DNA from: an uncultured Flavobacteriales bacterium
GTDB lineage: Bacteria; Bacteroidota; Bacteroidia; Flavobacteriales_E; Vicingaceae
Direction: 5' to 3'
Assembly (NCBI GenBank): GCA_913059105.1
Contig: CAJXRL010000032.1
Coordinates: forward strand, 1-15,585
Length of the DNA stretch: 15,585 nucleotides
Shown one piece after another: positions 8,244 to 15,538 of this stretch (its first letter is position 1; each line of letters starts with the position of its first letter). A model generated the notes under the pieces. It worked only from the letters and a program-made list of their open reading frames with translations. It was not told the DNA's origin and ran no database searches. The position numbers were made by a program, and so were the translations under genes.

Positions 8244-8291
8244 AAAAAAAGCCCTTACACTTTCCGAATAAATTCGAAAAGCGAAGGGCTT
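8244..8291 (-). terminator. Intrinsic terminator upstream of rpoD
   Basis: Arms AAGCCCTT (8249-8256) and AAGGGCTT (8284-8291) pair perfectly, and an inner stem (TTT-C-CGAA against TTCG-A-AAA) extends the hairpin to a TAAA loop. Read on the minus strand, the stem is followed by a run of seven U residues (8244-8250), the layout of an intrinsic terminator for leftward transcripts. It lies 20 nt after the stop of the 24-codon ORF. Confidence 0.8.
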
Positions 8292-8310
8292 CAAAAGCAG
8301 AAGTAAACAA

Positions 8311-8385
8311 TTATTTCGCTGTAAATGTGCTATATGTTTCTGTATTGAAGGCGATCAAATTCATACTTGAGGCATATGAGTTCAT
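8311..8385 (-). CDS. Possible 24-aa small protein between two terminators
   Basis: ATG at 8385 to TAA at 8311 encodes a 24-residue peptide starting MNSYASSMNLIAF and ending in TFTAK, with an in-frame TAG nine codons upstream of the ATG. It is neutral, Ser/Thr-rich, and has no membrane segment. The first half arises from an imperfect 21-nt (7-codon) duplication. It is flanked by the pnp terminator upstream and its own terminator 20 nt downstream. It may be a real small gene, or the interval may instead be a small RNA in which this ORF is incidental. I do not recognise a family. Confidence 0.3.
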   Translation of the reverse strand: MNSYASSMNLIAFNTETYSTFTAK

Positions 8386-8422
8386 AGTTGAGTCAAATTG
8401 GCTCTTTTTCTAGATAATGAAA

Positions 8423-8450
8423 TAAATGTAGAGAACAAAAAGCCCTTCAA
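8423..8450 (-). promoter_or_regulatory. Candidate promoter for the 24-codon ORF or a small RNA
   Basis: On the minus strand TTG (8450-8448), a 17-nt spacer and TACATTTA (8430-8423) resemble the Bacteroidota TTG / TAnnTTTG promoter, with 7 of 8 matches in the -7 box. The TTG lies within the stem of the pnp terminator. The predicted start near 8415 would leave a leader of about 30 nt before the ORF. Confidence 0.35.
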
Positions 8451-8503
8451 CTTTTGTCACACTAGACTGAGTCGAAGTGTTAAACAAAACCTGAAGGGCT
8501 TTT
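8437..8503 (-). terminator. Intrinsic terminator of pnp
   Basis: AAAAGCCCTTCA (8438-8449) pairs perfectly with TGAAGGGCTTTT (8492-8503), 12 bp. Inside, TTTTGT (8452-8457) pairs with ACAAAA (8484-8489) and ACACT (8459-8463) with AGTGT (8476-8480). The minus-strand transcript ends in five U residues after GGGC. It lies 30 nt past the pnp stop. A shorter U run on the other side could give weak termination rightward as well. Confidence 0.85.
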
Positions 8504-8533
8504 AATATGTTTCAGAAAACGCTAGTCTTCTTT

Positions 8534-10660
8534 CTATTCTGGCTTTGGTAATAAAGCTTTTCTTGATAATTTGAATTTTCTAGTTTTAGGGTCAATAGCA
8601 ACTAATTGCACATCGATCATATCACCTTCTCTCAATTCATCTTCAACTTTTTCTACTCTCTTGTGAGCGATTTCAGAAATGTGCAATAAACCATCTTGTC
8701 CAGGTAAAATTTCAACAAATGCACCAAATGCTACAATTGATTTTACTTTACCGTTGTATGTTTCACCAACTTCAGGAACTGCAGTAATTGCTTTAATTCT
8801 TGAAACAGCAGCATCAGAACCTTCTTGATCCGTAGAAACGATATCAATAACTCCCATATTATCCACTTCTTCTAATACAATAGTAGTTCCAGTTTCTTCT
8901 TGAATAGCTTGAATAATTTTTCCGCCTGGTCCAATTACAGCACCAATCATTTCCTTAGGAATTCTCAATTGAATAATTCTAGGAGCGTTTGATTTGTATT
9001 CTGCAGCTGGCTTAGAAATGGTTTTATTCATTTCACCCAAAATGTGCATTCTTCCTTCTTTAGCTTGAGCCAAAGCTTCTTCTAAAACTTGGAAAGAAAG
9101 ACCTTTAACTTTGATATCCATTTGACAAGCAGTAATACCATCAGCAGTACCTGTTACTTTAAAGTCCATATCTCCTAAGTGATCTTCATCACCTAAAATA
9201 TCAGAAAGTACAACATAGTTTCCATCAGTACCACTGATTAATCCCATTGCAATACCTGAAACTGGCTTCTTCAATTTTACACCTGCATCCATTAAGGCTA
9301 ATGATCCACCACAAACTGAAGCCATAGAAGAAGAACCGTTAGATTCTAATATATCAGAAACTACTCTAATAGTATATGGATTGTCAGTTCCTGTTGGAAT
9401 CATAGGTTTCAAAGCTCTCATGGCTAAGTTACCGTGACCAATTTCTCTTCTACCTGGACCTCTGTTTGGTCTAGCTTCTCCTGTAGAGAAAGAAGGGAAG
9501 TTGTAATGTAAAATGAATTTTTCTGAATCAGTGATTAATGCACGGTCAACTCTTTGCTCGTCCATTTTGCTACCTAAAGTAACTGAAACTAACGATTGAG
9601 TTTCTCCTCTTGTAAACACGGCAGAACCGTGAGAACCTGGTAAATAATCGATTTCAGACCAGATACCTCTAATCTCATCCATTTTTCTACCATCTAATCT
9701 TACCTTATCAGATAACATACAGTTTCTCACTGCTTCTTTCTGAACTTTTCCAAAGTATTGCTTCAATAAGAAGCCATTTGATTTTGCAAAGTCTGCATCT
9801 AAGGTTGCAATGAAATCATCTTTAACAGCCTTAAAATCTGAACCTCTTTTATATTTATCTGCAGTTCCACTTTTTGCAATAGCGAAACATCTATCGTAAG
9901 AAAAGTCATGCATCTTTTTCAATAAATCTTCATCAGATTTCTCGTGGTTGTATTCTCTTTTAGTTTGAGATTTTTCAACCAATGCAGCTAGGTCATTTTG
10001 CAATTTACATTGTACTTGAATGGCTTTATGCGCTTCTTTAATTCCTTCTAACATTTCTGCTTCAGAAACTTCTGACATTTCACCTTCTACCATTACAACG
10101 CTTTCCATAGTTCCTGCAATCATCAAGTCGATGTCTGCAGTAGAAAGTTCGTCTAAATTTGGATTAATTTTCCAAGTTCCGTTAATTCTTGCAACTCTAA
10201 CTTCAGATGTAGCTTCCTGAAAAGGAATATCTGAAACCATAATTGCAGCTGATGCAGCTAAACAGGCTAAAGAATCTGTTGCTACATTATCTTCAGCAGA
10301 GATAAGCGAAATCGTTACGATTGTACTTGCGTGAAAATCTGATGGAAATAAAGGTCTTAAAGCTCTATCAACTAATCGTGATACTAAAACTTCACCATCT
10401 GAAGGTCTGTTTTCTCTTTTTAAGAATCCACCTGGGAATCTACCAATTGCAGAGAATTTCTCTCTGTAATCTACCATTAAAGGTAAAAAGTCGACGTCTT
10501 CGCCGGCTGATTGTTCAGCAACAACAGTTGCTAAAAGCATTGTGTTACCCATTTTTAAGACGATTGAACCGTCTGCTTGCTTAGCTAACTTTCCTGTTTC
10601 TAAGCTAATTTCCCGCCCATCGGGAAGTGTCATTGTCTGTGTTATTGCGTTCTGTGACAT
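8534..10660 (-). CDS. pnp: Polyribonucleotide nucleotidyltransferase (PNPase)
   Basis: The 708-aa enzyme degrades RNA 3' to 5' using phosphate and can add nucleotides in reverse; it acts as a trimer. Two RNase PH-like domains are separated by the helical linker: the first carries FPGGFLKRENRPSDGE near residue 80 and the second FTRGETQSL, GRREIGHGNLA and SDILESNGSSSMASVCGG. A KH domain follows (about 559-631, loop GPGGK at 577-581), then an S1 domain (about 632-708, with VAFGAFVEILPGQDGLLHIS). I start at the ATG at 10660 (MSQNAI...); the frame also contains a TTG three codons upstream, a less likely start. Length is normal. It lies 101 nt downstream of rpsO across a strong hairpin, the same order as in many bacteria, and ends in a terminator. 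Confidence 0.97.
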   Translation of the reverse strand: MSQNAITQTMTLPDGREISLETGKLAKQADGSIVLKMGNTMLLATVVAEQSAGEDVDFLPLMVDYREKFSAIGRFPGGFLKRENRPSDGEVLVSRLVDRALRPLFPSDFHASTIVTISLISAEDNVATDSLACLAASAAIMVSDIPFQEATSEVRVARINGTWKINPNLDELSTADIDLMIAGTMESVVMVEGEMSEVSEAEMLEGIKEAHKAIQVQCKLQNDLAALVEKSQTKREYNHEKSDEDLLKKMHDFSYDRCFAIAKSGTADKYKRGSDFKAVKDDFIATLDADFAKSNGFLLKQYFGKVQKEAVRNCMLSDKVRLDGRKMDEIRGIWSEIDYLPGSHGSAVFTRGETQSLVSVTLGSKMDEQRVDRALITDSEKFILHYNFPSFSTGEARPNRGPGRREIGHGNLAMRALKPMIPTGTDNPYTIRVVSDILESNGSSSMASVCGGSLALMDAGVKLKKPVSGIAMGLISGTDGNYVVLSDILGDEDHLGDMDFKVTGTADGITACQMDIKVKGLSFQVLEEALAQAKEGRMHILGEMNKTISKPAAEYKSNAPRIIQLRIPKEMIGAVIGPGGKIIQAIQEETGTTIVLEEVDNMGVIDIVSTDQEGSDAAVSRIKAITAVPEVGETYNGKVKSIVAFGAFVEILPGQDGLLHISEIAHKRVEKVEDELREGDMIDVQLVAIDPKTRKFKLSRKALLPKPE

Positions 10661-10683
10661 TGTATACAATTTATTATAAATAG

Positions 10684-10717
10684 TAAAGGGGGAATCGTTT
10701 CAAACGTTCCCCCTTTA
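10684..10717 (-). promoter_or_regulatory. Strong hairpin in the rpsO-pnp spacer
   Basis: TAAAGGGGGAA (10684-10694) pairs perfectly with TTCCCCCTTTA (10707-10717). After one unpaired T, CGTTT (10696-10700) pairs with AAACG (10702-10706), leaving a one-base gap as loop (so the top pairs probably open). It lies 24 nt before the pnp ATG. No long U run follows in the pnp direction, so it is a poor intrinsic terminator. It could be a processing or translational control element of the pnp leader. Confidence 0.6.
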
Positions 10718-10761
10718 TTGAAATTTTATTTAGTAAAAACTAAAAAGCAATTCTGAATCAT

Positions 10762-11031
10762 TTATTTTCTGATTCCTAACTCCTTAATCAATTCTCTGTA
10801 CTTTACGATATCGTTGTTTTTAAGGTAATCAAGAAGTTTTCTTCTTTTACCTACCAACGTAACTAGAGCTCTTTCTGTCGCAAAATCTTTCTTATTTTGT
10901 TTCAAATGACCAGTTAAGTGGTTGATTCTTTCCGTGAATAGAGCTACTTGTCCTTCAGTAGATCCTGTGTTTTCTTTACTTTTTCCGAACTTTTCGAAGA
11001 TAGCTTGTTTATTTTCAGTGCTAAGCGTCAT
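10762..11031 (-). CDS. rpsO: Small ribosomal subunit protein uS15
   Basis: The 89-aa protein binds 16S rRNA in the central domain of the 30S subunit. The ATG at 11031 gives MTLSTENKQAIFEKFG and the same length as E. coli S15. The frame is open for 20 more codons upstream, but that extension is not ribosomal and would run into the promoter-like element. Diagnostic segments: TGSTEGQVALFTERINHLT (22-40) and LVGKRRKLLDYL. The gene lies 49 nt after accD and upstream of pnp. Confidence 0.97.
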   Translation of the reverse strand: MTLSTENKQAIFEKFGKSKENTGSTEGQVALFTERINHLTGHLKQNKKDFATERALVTLVGKRRKLLDYLKNNDIVKYRELIKELGIRK

Positions 11032-11059
11032 GTCTTGTTTCCTATAAAATTTGAGGGTG

Positions 11060-11067
11060 CAAATGTA
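11060..11067 (-). promoter_or_regulatory. Candidate rpsO promoter -7 element
   Basis: On the minus strand TACATTTG matches the Bacteroidota -7 consensus TAnnTTTG exactly. It lies 28 nt before the rpsO ATG and directly after a T tract. No good TTG is seen at the -33 distance. It would allow rpsO to be transcribed apart from accD. Confidence 0.45.
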
Positions 11068-11080
11068 AAAAAAAAATGCT

Positions 11081-11935
11081 TTAGTTTTCACCCTTTTTAA
11101 ACATTCTTAATAGTTGTGCCATTTTGTTATTTAAATCTTTTCTTTCTACGATAAAATCTAAAAATCCGTGTTCCAATAAAAACTCAGAACGTTGAAATCC
11201 TTCTGGTAAATCTTTACCTATTGTTTCTTTCACAACTCTAGGTCCTGCAAAGCCAATTAAAGCTTTAGGTTCTGAGAAGTTTAAGTCACCTAACATCGCA
11301 AATGAAGCTGTTACACCACCTGTAGTAGGGTCGGTTAGGAAAGAGAAATAAGGTAATTTGGCCGCAGCCAATTGCGTCAACTTTGCAGAAGTTTTTGCCA
11401 TTTGCATTAATGAAAATGCCGCTTCCATCATTCTTGCTCCACCAGACTTAGAAATCATCATGAATGGAATTTTGTTTTTGACAGAATAATCAATTGCTCT
11501 TGCAATTTTTTCACCTACTACAGAACCCATAGACCCTCCAATGAAACTAAAGTCCATAGCAGCAATCATCAACCGTTCTCCATCAACTGTTCCGTGAGAA
11601 GTTCTACAAGCATCTTTCAACTTTGTTTTCTTTTGTGTCGCAACAACTCTGTCGGTATATTTTTTGGTATCTGTAAAATTTAATGGGTCACCTGATGTCA
11701 AATTTTTGTTGATTTCAGTCCATTTTTGGTTGTCAAATATGATATCAAAATAGTTTGCAGCAGAAACCCTCTCATGATGGTTACATTCTTGGCAAACCGA
11801 AAGATTCTCCACATGATCATCTTGAGGAACTACAGAACTACAACTAGGGCACTTGTACCACAGTCCTTCAGGAGTTTCTTTTTTCTCTTTGGTAGGAGTT
11901 AAAATCCCGTGTTTTATTCGTTTAAACCAACCCAT
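11081..11935 (-). CDS. accD: Acetyl-CoA carboxylase carboxyltransferase subunit beta
   Basis: The 284-aa protein is the beta subunit of the carboxyltransferase that moves CO2 from biotin to acetyl-CoA, making malonyl-CoA for fatty-acid synthesis; it works with AccA, which is not in this window. An N-terminal zinc ribbon has all four cysteines (C29-P-S-C32 and C48-Q-E-C51). The crotonase-fold domain carries DFSFIGGSMGSVVGEKI, SKSGGARMMEAAFSLMQM and TDPTTGGVTASFAMLGD. The start MGWFKR is the usual one. It follows fbaB by 21 nt, so it is probably co-transcribed with it. Confidence 0.97.
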   Translation of the reverse strand: MGWFKRIKHGILTPTKEKKETPEGLWYKCPSCSSVVPQDDHVENLSVCQECNHHERVSAANYFDIIFDNQKWTEINKNLTSGDPLNFTDTKKYTDRVVATQKKTKLKDACRTSHGTVDGERLMIAAMDFSFIGGSMGSVVGEKIARAIDYSVKNKIPFMMISKSGGARMMEAAFSLMQMAKTSAKLTQLAAAKLPYFSFLTDPTTGGVTASFAMLGDLNFSEPKALIGFAGPRVVKETIGKDLPEGFQRSEFLLEHGFLDFIVERKDLNNKMAQLLRMFKKGEN

Positions 11936-11956
11936 ATTAGGATGTATTTTTTAAGT

Positions 11957-13015
11957 TTAAGCTATGCTTATGTCATCAGCCAAGTAAACATCTTGAATTG
12001 TATTTAACAACTCTATGCCTTCTGCCATTGGTTTCTGGAAAGCCTTTCTTCCTGAAATTAGACCATGCCCACCAGCTCTTTTGTTCACAACTGCAGTAGT
12101 TACTGCATCTGCTAAATCAGACATACCTGAAGAAGCTCCACCAGAATTAATTAATCCTGCTCTTCCCATATAGCAGTTAGCTACTTGGTAACGGCACAAA
12201 TCAATAGGGTGGTCAGTTGTTAACTCAGAATAAACCTTAGGGTGTGTTTTTGCAAAATTGATGGCATTAAAGCCACCGTTGTTTGTTGGCAATTTTTGCT
12301 TTATAATATCTGCTTGAATCGTAACTCCCAAATGATTCGCTTGAGCAGTTATATCTGTTGCAGTGTGATAATCAACTCCGTCTTTTTTGAAACCACTGTT
12401 TCTTAGGTAGCACCATAATATAGTTGCCATTCCTAATTCGTGCGCTCTTTCAAATGCCTGGGAAATTTCTATAATTTGTCTATTGCTATCTTCAGAACCA
12501 AAATAAATAGTTGCTCCCACGGCAGTTGCACCTAAATTCCAGGCGTCATCAACAGAGCCAAAAGAAATTTGAGAATAAGTGTTAGGGTAGGTCAACAATT
12601 CATTGTGATTTAACTTGACAATGAATGGAATTTTGTGAGCATATTTTCTAGATACTGAAGCTAACGCTCCAAATGTTGAAGCCACAGCATTACATCCACC
12701 TTCAATAGCTAATTTTACTATATTTTCAGGATCAAAATAAATTGGATTTGGTGCAAATGAAGCCCCAGCAGTATGCTCAATTCCTTGATCTACAGGAAGC
12801 ATTGATAGATAACCAGTATTTGCCAATCTTCCGTTACCGTAAAGTGCTTGTACACTTTTTAGAACTTGGTTACTTCTGTTAGTATCCTTAAAAACTCGGT
12901 CAACAAAATCAGCCCCCGGCAAGTGAAGCATATCTTTCGAAATGGTTGAACAAGTATGGTTTAATAGAGCATCTGATTCGGCTCCCAAAAGTTCTTCAAT
13001 GTTGCTGATAGACAT
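11957..13015 (-). CDS. fbaB: Class I fructose-bisphosphate aldolase (FbaB/DhnA type)
   Basis: The 352-aa enzyme cleaves fructose 1,6-bisphosphate to dihydroxyacetone phosphate and glyceraldehyde 3-phosphate in glycolysis, and runs the reverse in gluconeogenesis. It aligns by eye along its whole length with E. coli FbaB (350 aa): LPVDQGIEHTAGASFAPNP (73-91), VKLNHNELL (133-141), GATIYFGSE (167-175), YLRNSGFKKDGVDYH (203-217), and NCYMGRAGLINSGGASSG (280-297). Lys239 in ADIIKQK corresponds to the Schiff-base lysine, so it is the metal-independent class I form and not class II. A TAGCTTTG element lies 26 nt before the ATG. accD follows after 21 nt. Confidence 0.96.
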   Translation of the reverse strand: MSISNIEELLGAESDALLNHTCSTISKDMLHLPGADFVDRVFKDTNRSNQVLKSVQALYGNGRLANTGYLSMLPVDQGIEHTAGASFAPNPIYFDPENIVKLAIEGGCNAVASTFGALASVSRKYAHKIPFIVKLNHNELLTYPNTYSQISFGSVDDAWNLGATAVGATIYFGSEDSNRQIIEISQAFERAHELGMATILWCYLRNSGFKKDGVDYHTATDITAQANHLGVTIQADIIKQKLPTNNGGFNAINFAKTHPKVYSELTTDHPIDLCRYQVANCYMGRAGLINSGGASSGMSDLADAVTTAVVNKRAGGHGLISGRKAFQKPMAEGIELLNTIQDVYLADDISIA

Positions 13016-13041
13016 ATATAATCAATGTTGTAAAAGAGGCA

Positions 13042-13068
13042 CAAAGCTAATAAAAATATAAACTTCAA
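13042..13068 (-). promoter_or_regulatory. Candidate fbaB promoter
   Basis: On the minus strand TTG (13068-13066), 16 nt, then TAGCTTTG (13049-13042), an exact TAnnTTTG match. The -7 box is 26 nt before the fbaB ATG, nearly the same spacing as the element before rpsO. The TTG spacing is slightly short of what is usually quoted for the phylum. Confidence 0.45.
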
Positions 13069-13093
13069 TTTTTAATTCTCAGTTTTTAATTCT
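13069..13093. repeat. Short direct repeat, two copies of an 11-mer
   Basis: TTTTTAATTCT occurs at 13069-13079 and again at 13083-13093, a 14-nt period. AT-rich repeats of this kind are common in Bacteroidota intergenic regions. It lies just upstream of the fbaB promoter element. No function is assigned. Confidence 0.6.
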
Positions 13094-13175
13094 AACTCCA
13101 TTTCGGGATACATGAAGCCAATTAATGCTCTGGCTATAAATTATAAACAGAGTGTTAAGAGAGAAAAAAGGAATT

Positions 13176-15512
13176 TTAAAAAGGATACCCAATACCTAAA
13201 TTGAGGTTAGTTTCCCTCCACTTTGGGCTAAGTAAATTAGGGTTTTCACTTGATGGATCTTTCAGTTTTGTTGCTCCATCAAAGCGAAGAATGAAAAAGC
13301 TAAAGTTTAATCGGAGGCCAACTCCGAATCCAACCGCAGTGCCATCCCACAATTTTCCAAATTCAAATTCCGTTTCATCTCTTGTATCTTTTTGCTGATA
13401 ATTCCAAATGTTACCTGCATCAACAAAAAACGCTCCTTCCAAAATACTGGTGACAGGAATTCGCCATTCAATGTTTCCCTCTAAACTCATGTTTCCAATC
13501 TGATCTACATTTCTTTCTATCGAATCAGGTAAATTTCCTGGGCCCAATTCTCTGGCTCTCCATGCCCTTAAACCATTTGCTCCACCTGCATAAAAACTCT
13601 TTTCGAATGGCATTGCAACGCTATTCCCATAAGGTAAGCCAAGGCCCGAGGCAAAGCGATAAACAATTTTATTCCAATTGAATTTCTGGTAATATCGCAG
13701 ATCAACATCTGCTCGAACATATTGAGCATAACGAATTCCGGCAATGTTTCGAGAGCCATCAACTTCATTTACATTCGGATTCCAAGAGTTAGATGCAGCA
13801 GCCAACAAGTTTCCAGCAGTTTCAATGTTTCCTCTAAAATAAACGTGATTCTTTAATTTATTAGAGTTCTTGGTATTTAAAATGTAGCTGTATTTTGAAG
13901 CCAAAATAAAGTTATCGGTGTAGCTATTTCGTAAAAAAGGATTTTGAATGTTGTTCAATACTTCAGAAAAATTTTCTGAAGGGTCTAATTTAATGTAACT
14001 TAAATCAAATGGCTGAACTACGTGAGTTGTTGTAGTAGAAGCATTCCAGGTATAAGAAATGTAAGTTTTGGTGACATTTCTTCGATAATCTGGTCGGTCT
14101 TGTAAATTGTAAGAAGCGTTAAAAGAGGTTCTAGGATTTCCTCTAGGCGAAATTTTATCTGCTAAAAAAGGCAATAAGAACCGTGGTACTTCTAAACTTA
14201 CTTTTGGTCCGAATTCTAAGGTGTTGAGAGGTACGGCTCCATTCAACAGTTGGCGCTGTTCTCCATCGGTAAAAATGGTTTGTGCTTCTAAACCCCCATT
14301 AAAACTAACGTTTAGTATTTCCGCTCCTTTAAGGGTATTGTTGTTTTGAAAGTTTATGGTTCCATTCACTCCTAAATTTCCTCCGTTATTTGTTCCTTCT
14401 GTTTCAACTGTTATGGACTTTTGCTTCCTCGGGCGTAAGGTTATTGTGGCATTCAACACATCTCCATTTGAGTAATAATCAGGTGAATACTGAATGTTTA
14501 CATAGGAGAAAACCCTAAGACCTGCAAGGTTGCGGTAGGTTTCTTCTTGATTTTTTAAACTAAAAATTTGACCTGGACGTAGGTAGGTTATTCTTGAAAG
14601 TGCTCTTTCTCTGTATTTTCCTTCCAATCCAATAAAGGTCATATTATCAGAGAATGTAGTATCTGTAGTTATCAATTGACCATTTGGCAATTCCATTTGA
14701 ACAAATACATTGTTGACTTTAAAGGTTTGGTGAGAGCCTTCAATCAAAGAATCGGTATTGAAATAAGTGAAAGTTGGATTTTTTATTTTAATAGTTACCG
14801 AGGCGGACTTCGTTTTAAGAGAAGTGTCCGCTTCAAACAATATGTACTCTCTAGAGAATTCATAATATCCATGGTTTTTCAACAAGCGTTCTATACGCAA
14901 ACGTTCTTCTTTTAATTTATCTAGGTTGAAAGGATCATATACTTTAAGAACACTTTTTTGTTTCGCATCGAGCACAATTTTTTTAATTGCTTCGTCTTTT
15001 ATGTTTTCTTGTATGCTTGAAATTAGATACTGCTGTCCTTTGTCTATTGTGAAATTGAGCGCTACCTTTTGTGATGGGGTTGCAGAGAACCACCTTTTTT
15101 GAGTATCAGCTTGAACAGTTACTTTATTTTCGTAATGCCCTTTGTTGTTCAAAAATTGATGCATCAAATCAACAGAGTTTTCATTTACTGTGGAATCGTA
15201 TATCACAGGCGGTACACCCAATTTGTCCTTTATTTTGGAGTCTTCTTTCTTGTAGAATAGGTTATATATACCTAAATAAACTCTGAAAACACCGAATAAT
15301 TTTCTATTTGGTTGTTGTTTAGAAATACTTTTTAAGTCGTCGTTGTACTTTGTTTTTCCACTGGTTTCAATGTTCACAGCCGTTAAAAGAAGCTCATTTT
15401 CTTTTAAGTGTTTTGTTGGGCGACAGGCGTTGAGGGAAAACAATACGACAAGCCCTAACAAAAAGGTATTTTTGAAACTTAATTGAAAAGAAGAGTGTCG
15501 CTGATTCTTCAT
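13176..15512 (-). CDS. tamL: TamA-family outer-membrane beta-barrel lipoprotein (TamL)
   Basis: The 778-aa protein belongs to the Omp85/BamA superfamily. A signal peptide ends in the lipobox LNAC30, so it is a lipoprotein, which marks the Bacteroidota TamL form rather than BamA or proteobacterial TamA. Residues from about 35 to 360 hold POTRA-like modules, the last around YLRPGQIFSLKNQEETYRNL with RVFSYVNIQYSP. The 16-strand barrel follows to the C-terminal Phe (GIGYPF). The L6 loop signature appears as GGANGLRAW (643-651) then ELGPG. TamL works with the inner-membrane-anchored TamB in outer-membrane biogenesis; tamB is not in view. The start is secure because the signal peptide begins there; only 26 nt of genomic DNA remain upstream before the adapter. 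fbaB starts 160 nt downstream with its own promoter-like element. Confidence 0.9.
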   Translation of the reverse strand: MKNQRHSSFQLSFKNTFLLGLVVLFSLNACRPTKHLKENELLLTAVNIETSGKTKYNDDLKSISKQQPNRKLFGVFRVYLGIYNLFYKKEDSKIKDKLGVPPVIYDSTVNENSVDLMHQFLNNKGHYENKVTVQADTQKRWFSATPSQKVALNFTIDKGQQYLISSIQENIKDEAIKKIVLDAKQKSVLKVYDPFNLDKLKEERLRIERLLKNHGYYEFSREYILFEADTSLKTKSASVTIKIKNPTFTYFNTDSLIEGSHQTFKVNNVFVQMELPNGQLITTDTTFSDNMTFIGLEGKYRERALSRITYLRPGQIFSLKNQEETYRNLAGLRVFSYVNIQYSPDYYSNGDVLNATITLRPRKQKSITVETEGTNNGGNLGVNGTINFQNNNTLKGAEILNVSFNGGLEAQTIFTDGEQRQLLNGAVPLNTLEFGPKVSLEVPRFLLPFLADKISPRGNPRTSFNASYNLQDRPDYRRNVTKTYISYTWNASTTTTHVVQPFDLSYIKLDPSENFSEVLNNIQNPFLRNSYTDNFILASKYSYILNTKNSNKLKNHVYFRGNIETAGNLLAAASNSWNPNVNEVDGSRNIAGIRYAQYVRADVDLRYYQKFNWNKIVYRFASGLGLPYGNSVAMPFEKSFYAGGANGLRAWRARELGPGNLPDSIERNVDQIGNMSLEGNIEWRIPVTSILEGAFFVDAGNIWNYQQKDTRDETEFEFGKLWDGTAVGFGVGLRLNFSFFILRFDGATKLKDPSSENPNLLSPKWRETNLNLGIGYPF

Positions 15513-15538
15513 AAAAAAGCGAAATTAGTCAATATGAT

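Larger units (their letters stand above)
8107..8533. other. rpoD-pnp intergenic region
   Basis: A 427-nt gap. From the pnp side it holds a terminator (8437-8503), a promoter-like pair inside and just past it (8423-8450), a 24-codon ORF (8311-8385), a second terminator in the same direction (8244-8291), then about 135 nt of AT-rich sequence leading to rpoD. In that last part TATATTTA (8151-8158, minus strand) is the best -7 candidate for rpoD, without a clear -33 element, and the 7-mer TAAAGTG occurs twice close together near 8214-8229. No tRNA was seen. Confidence 0.65.

Noticed and set aside
10661..10669. TTG start three codons upstream for pnp
   Set aside because: An ATG follows three codons later and gives a normal PNPase N-terminus; nothing favours the rarer start codon.
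11032..11091. 20-codon N-terminal extension of rpsO
   Set aside because: It is not ribosomal in character, overlaps the end of accD and the promoter-like element, and the ATG at 11031 gives the standard S15 start and length.
13078..13137. Short minus-strand open stretch reading ARALIGFMYPEMELELK in the tamL-fbaB gap
   Set aside because: About 20 codons with a stop immediately upstream and its end inside an AT-rich repeat; too short to separate from chance, though it could be a gene remnant.
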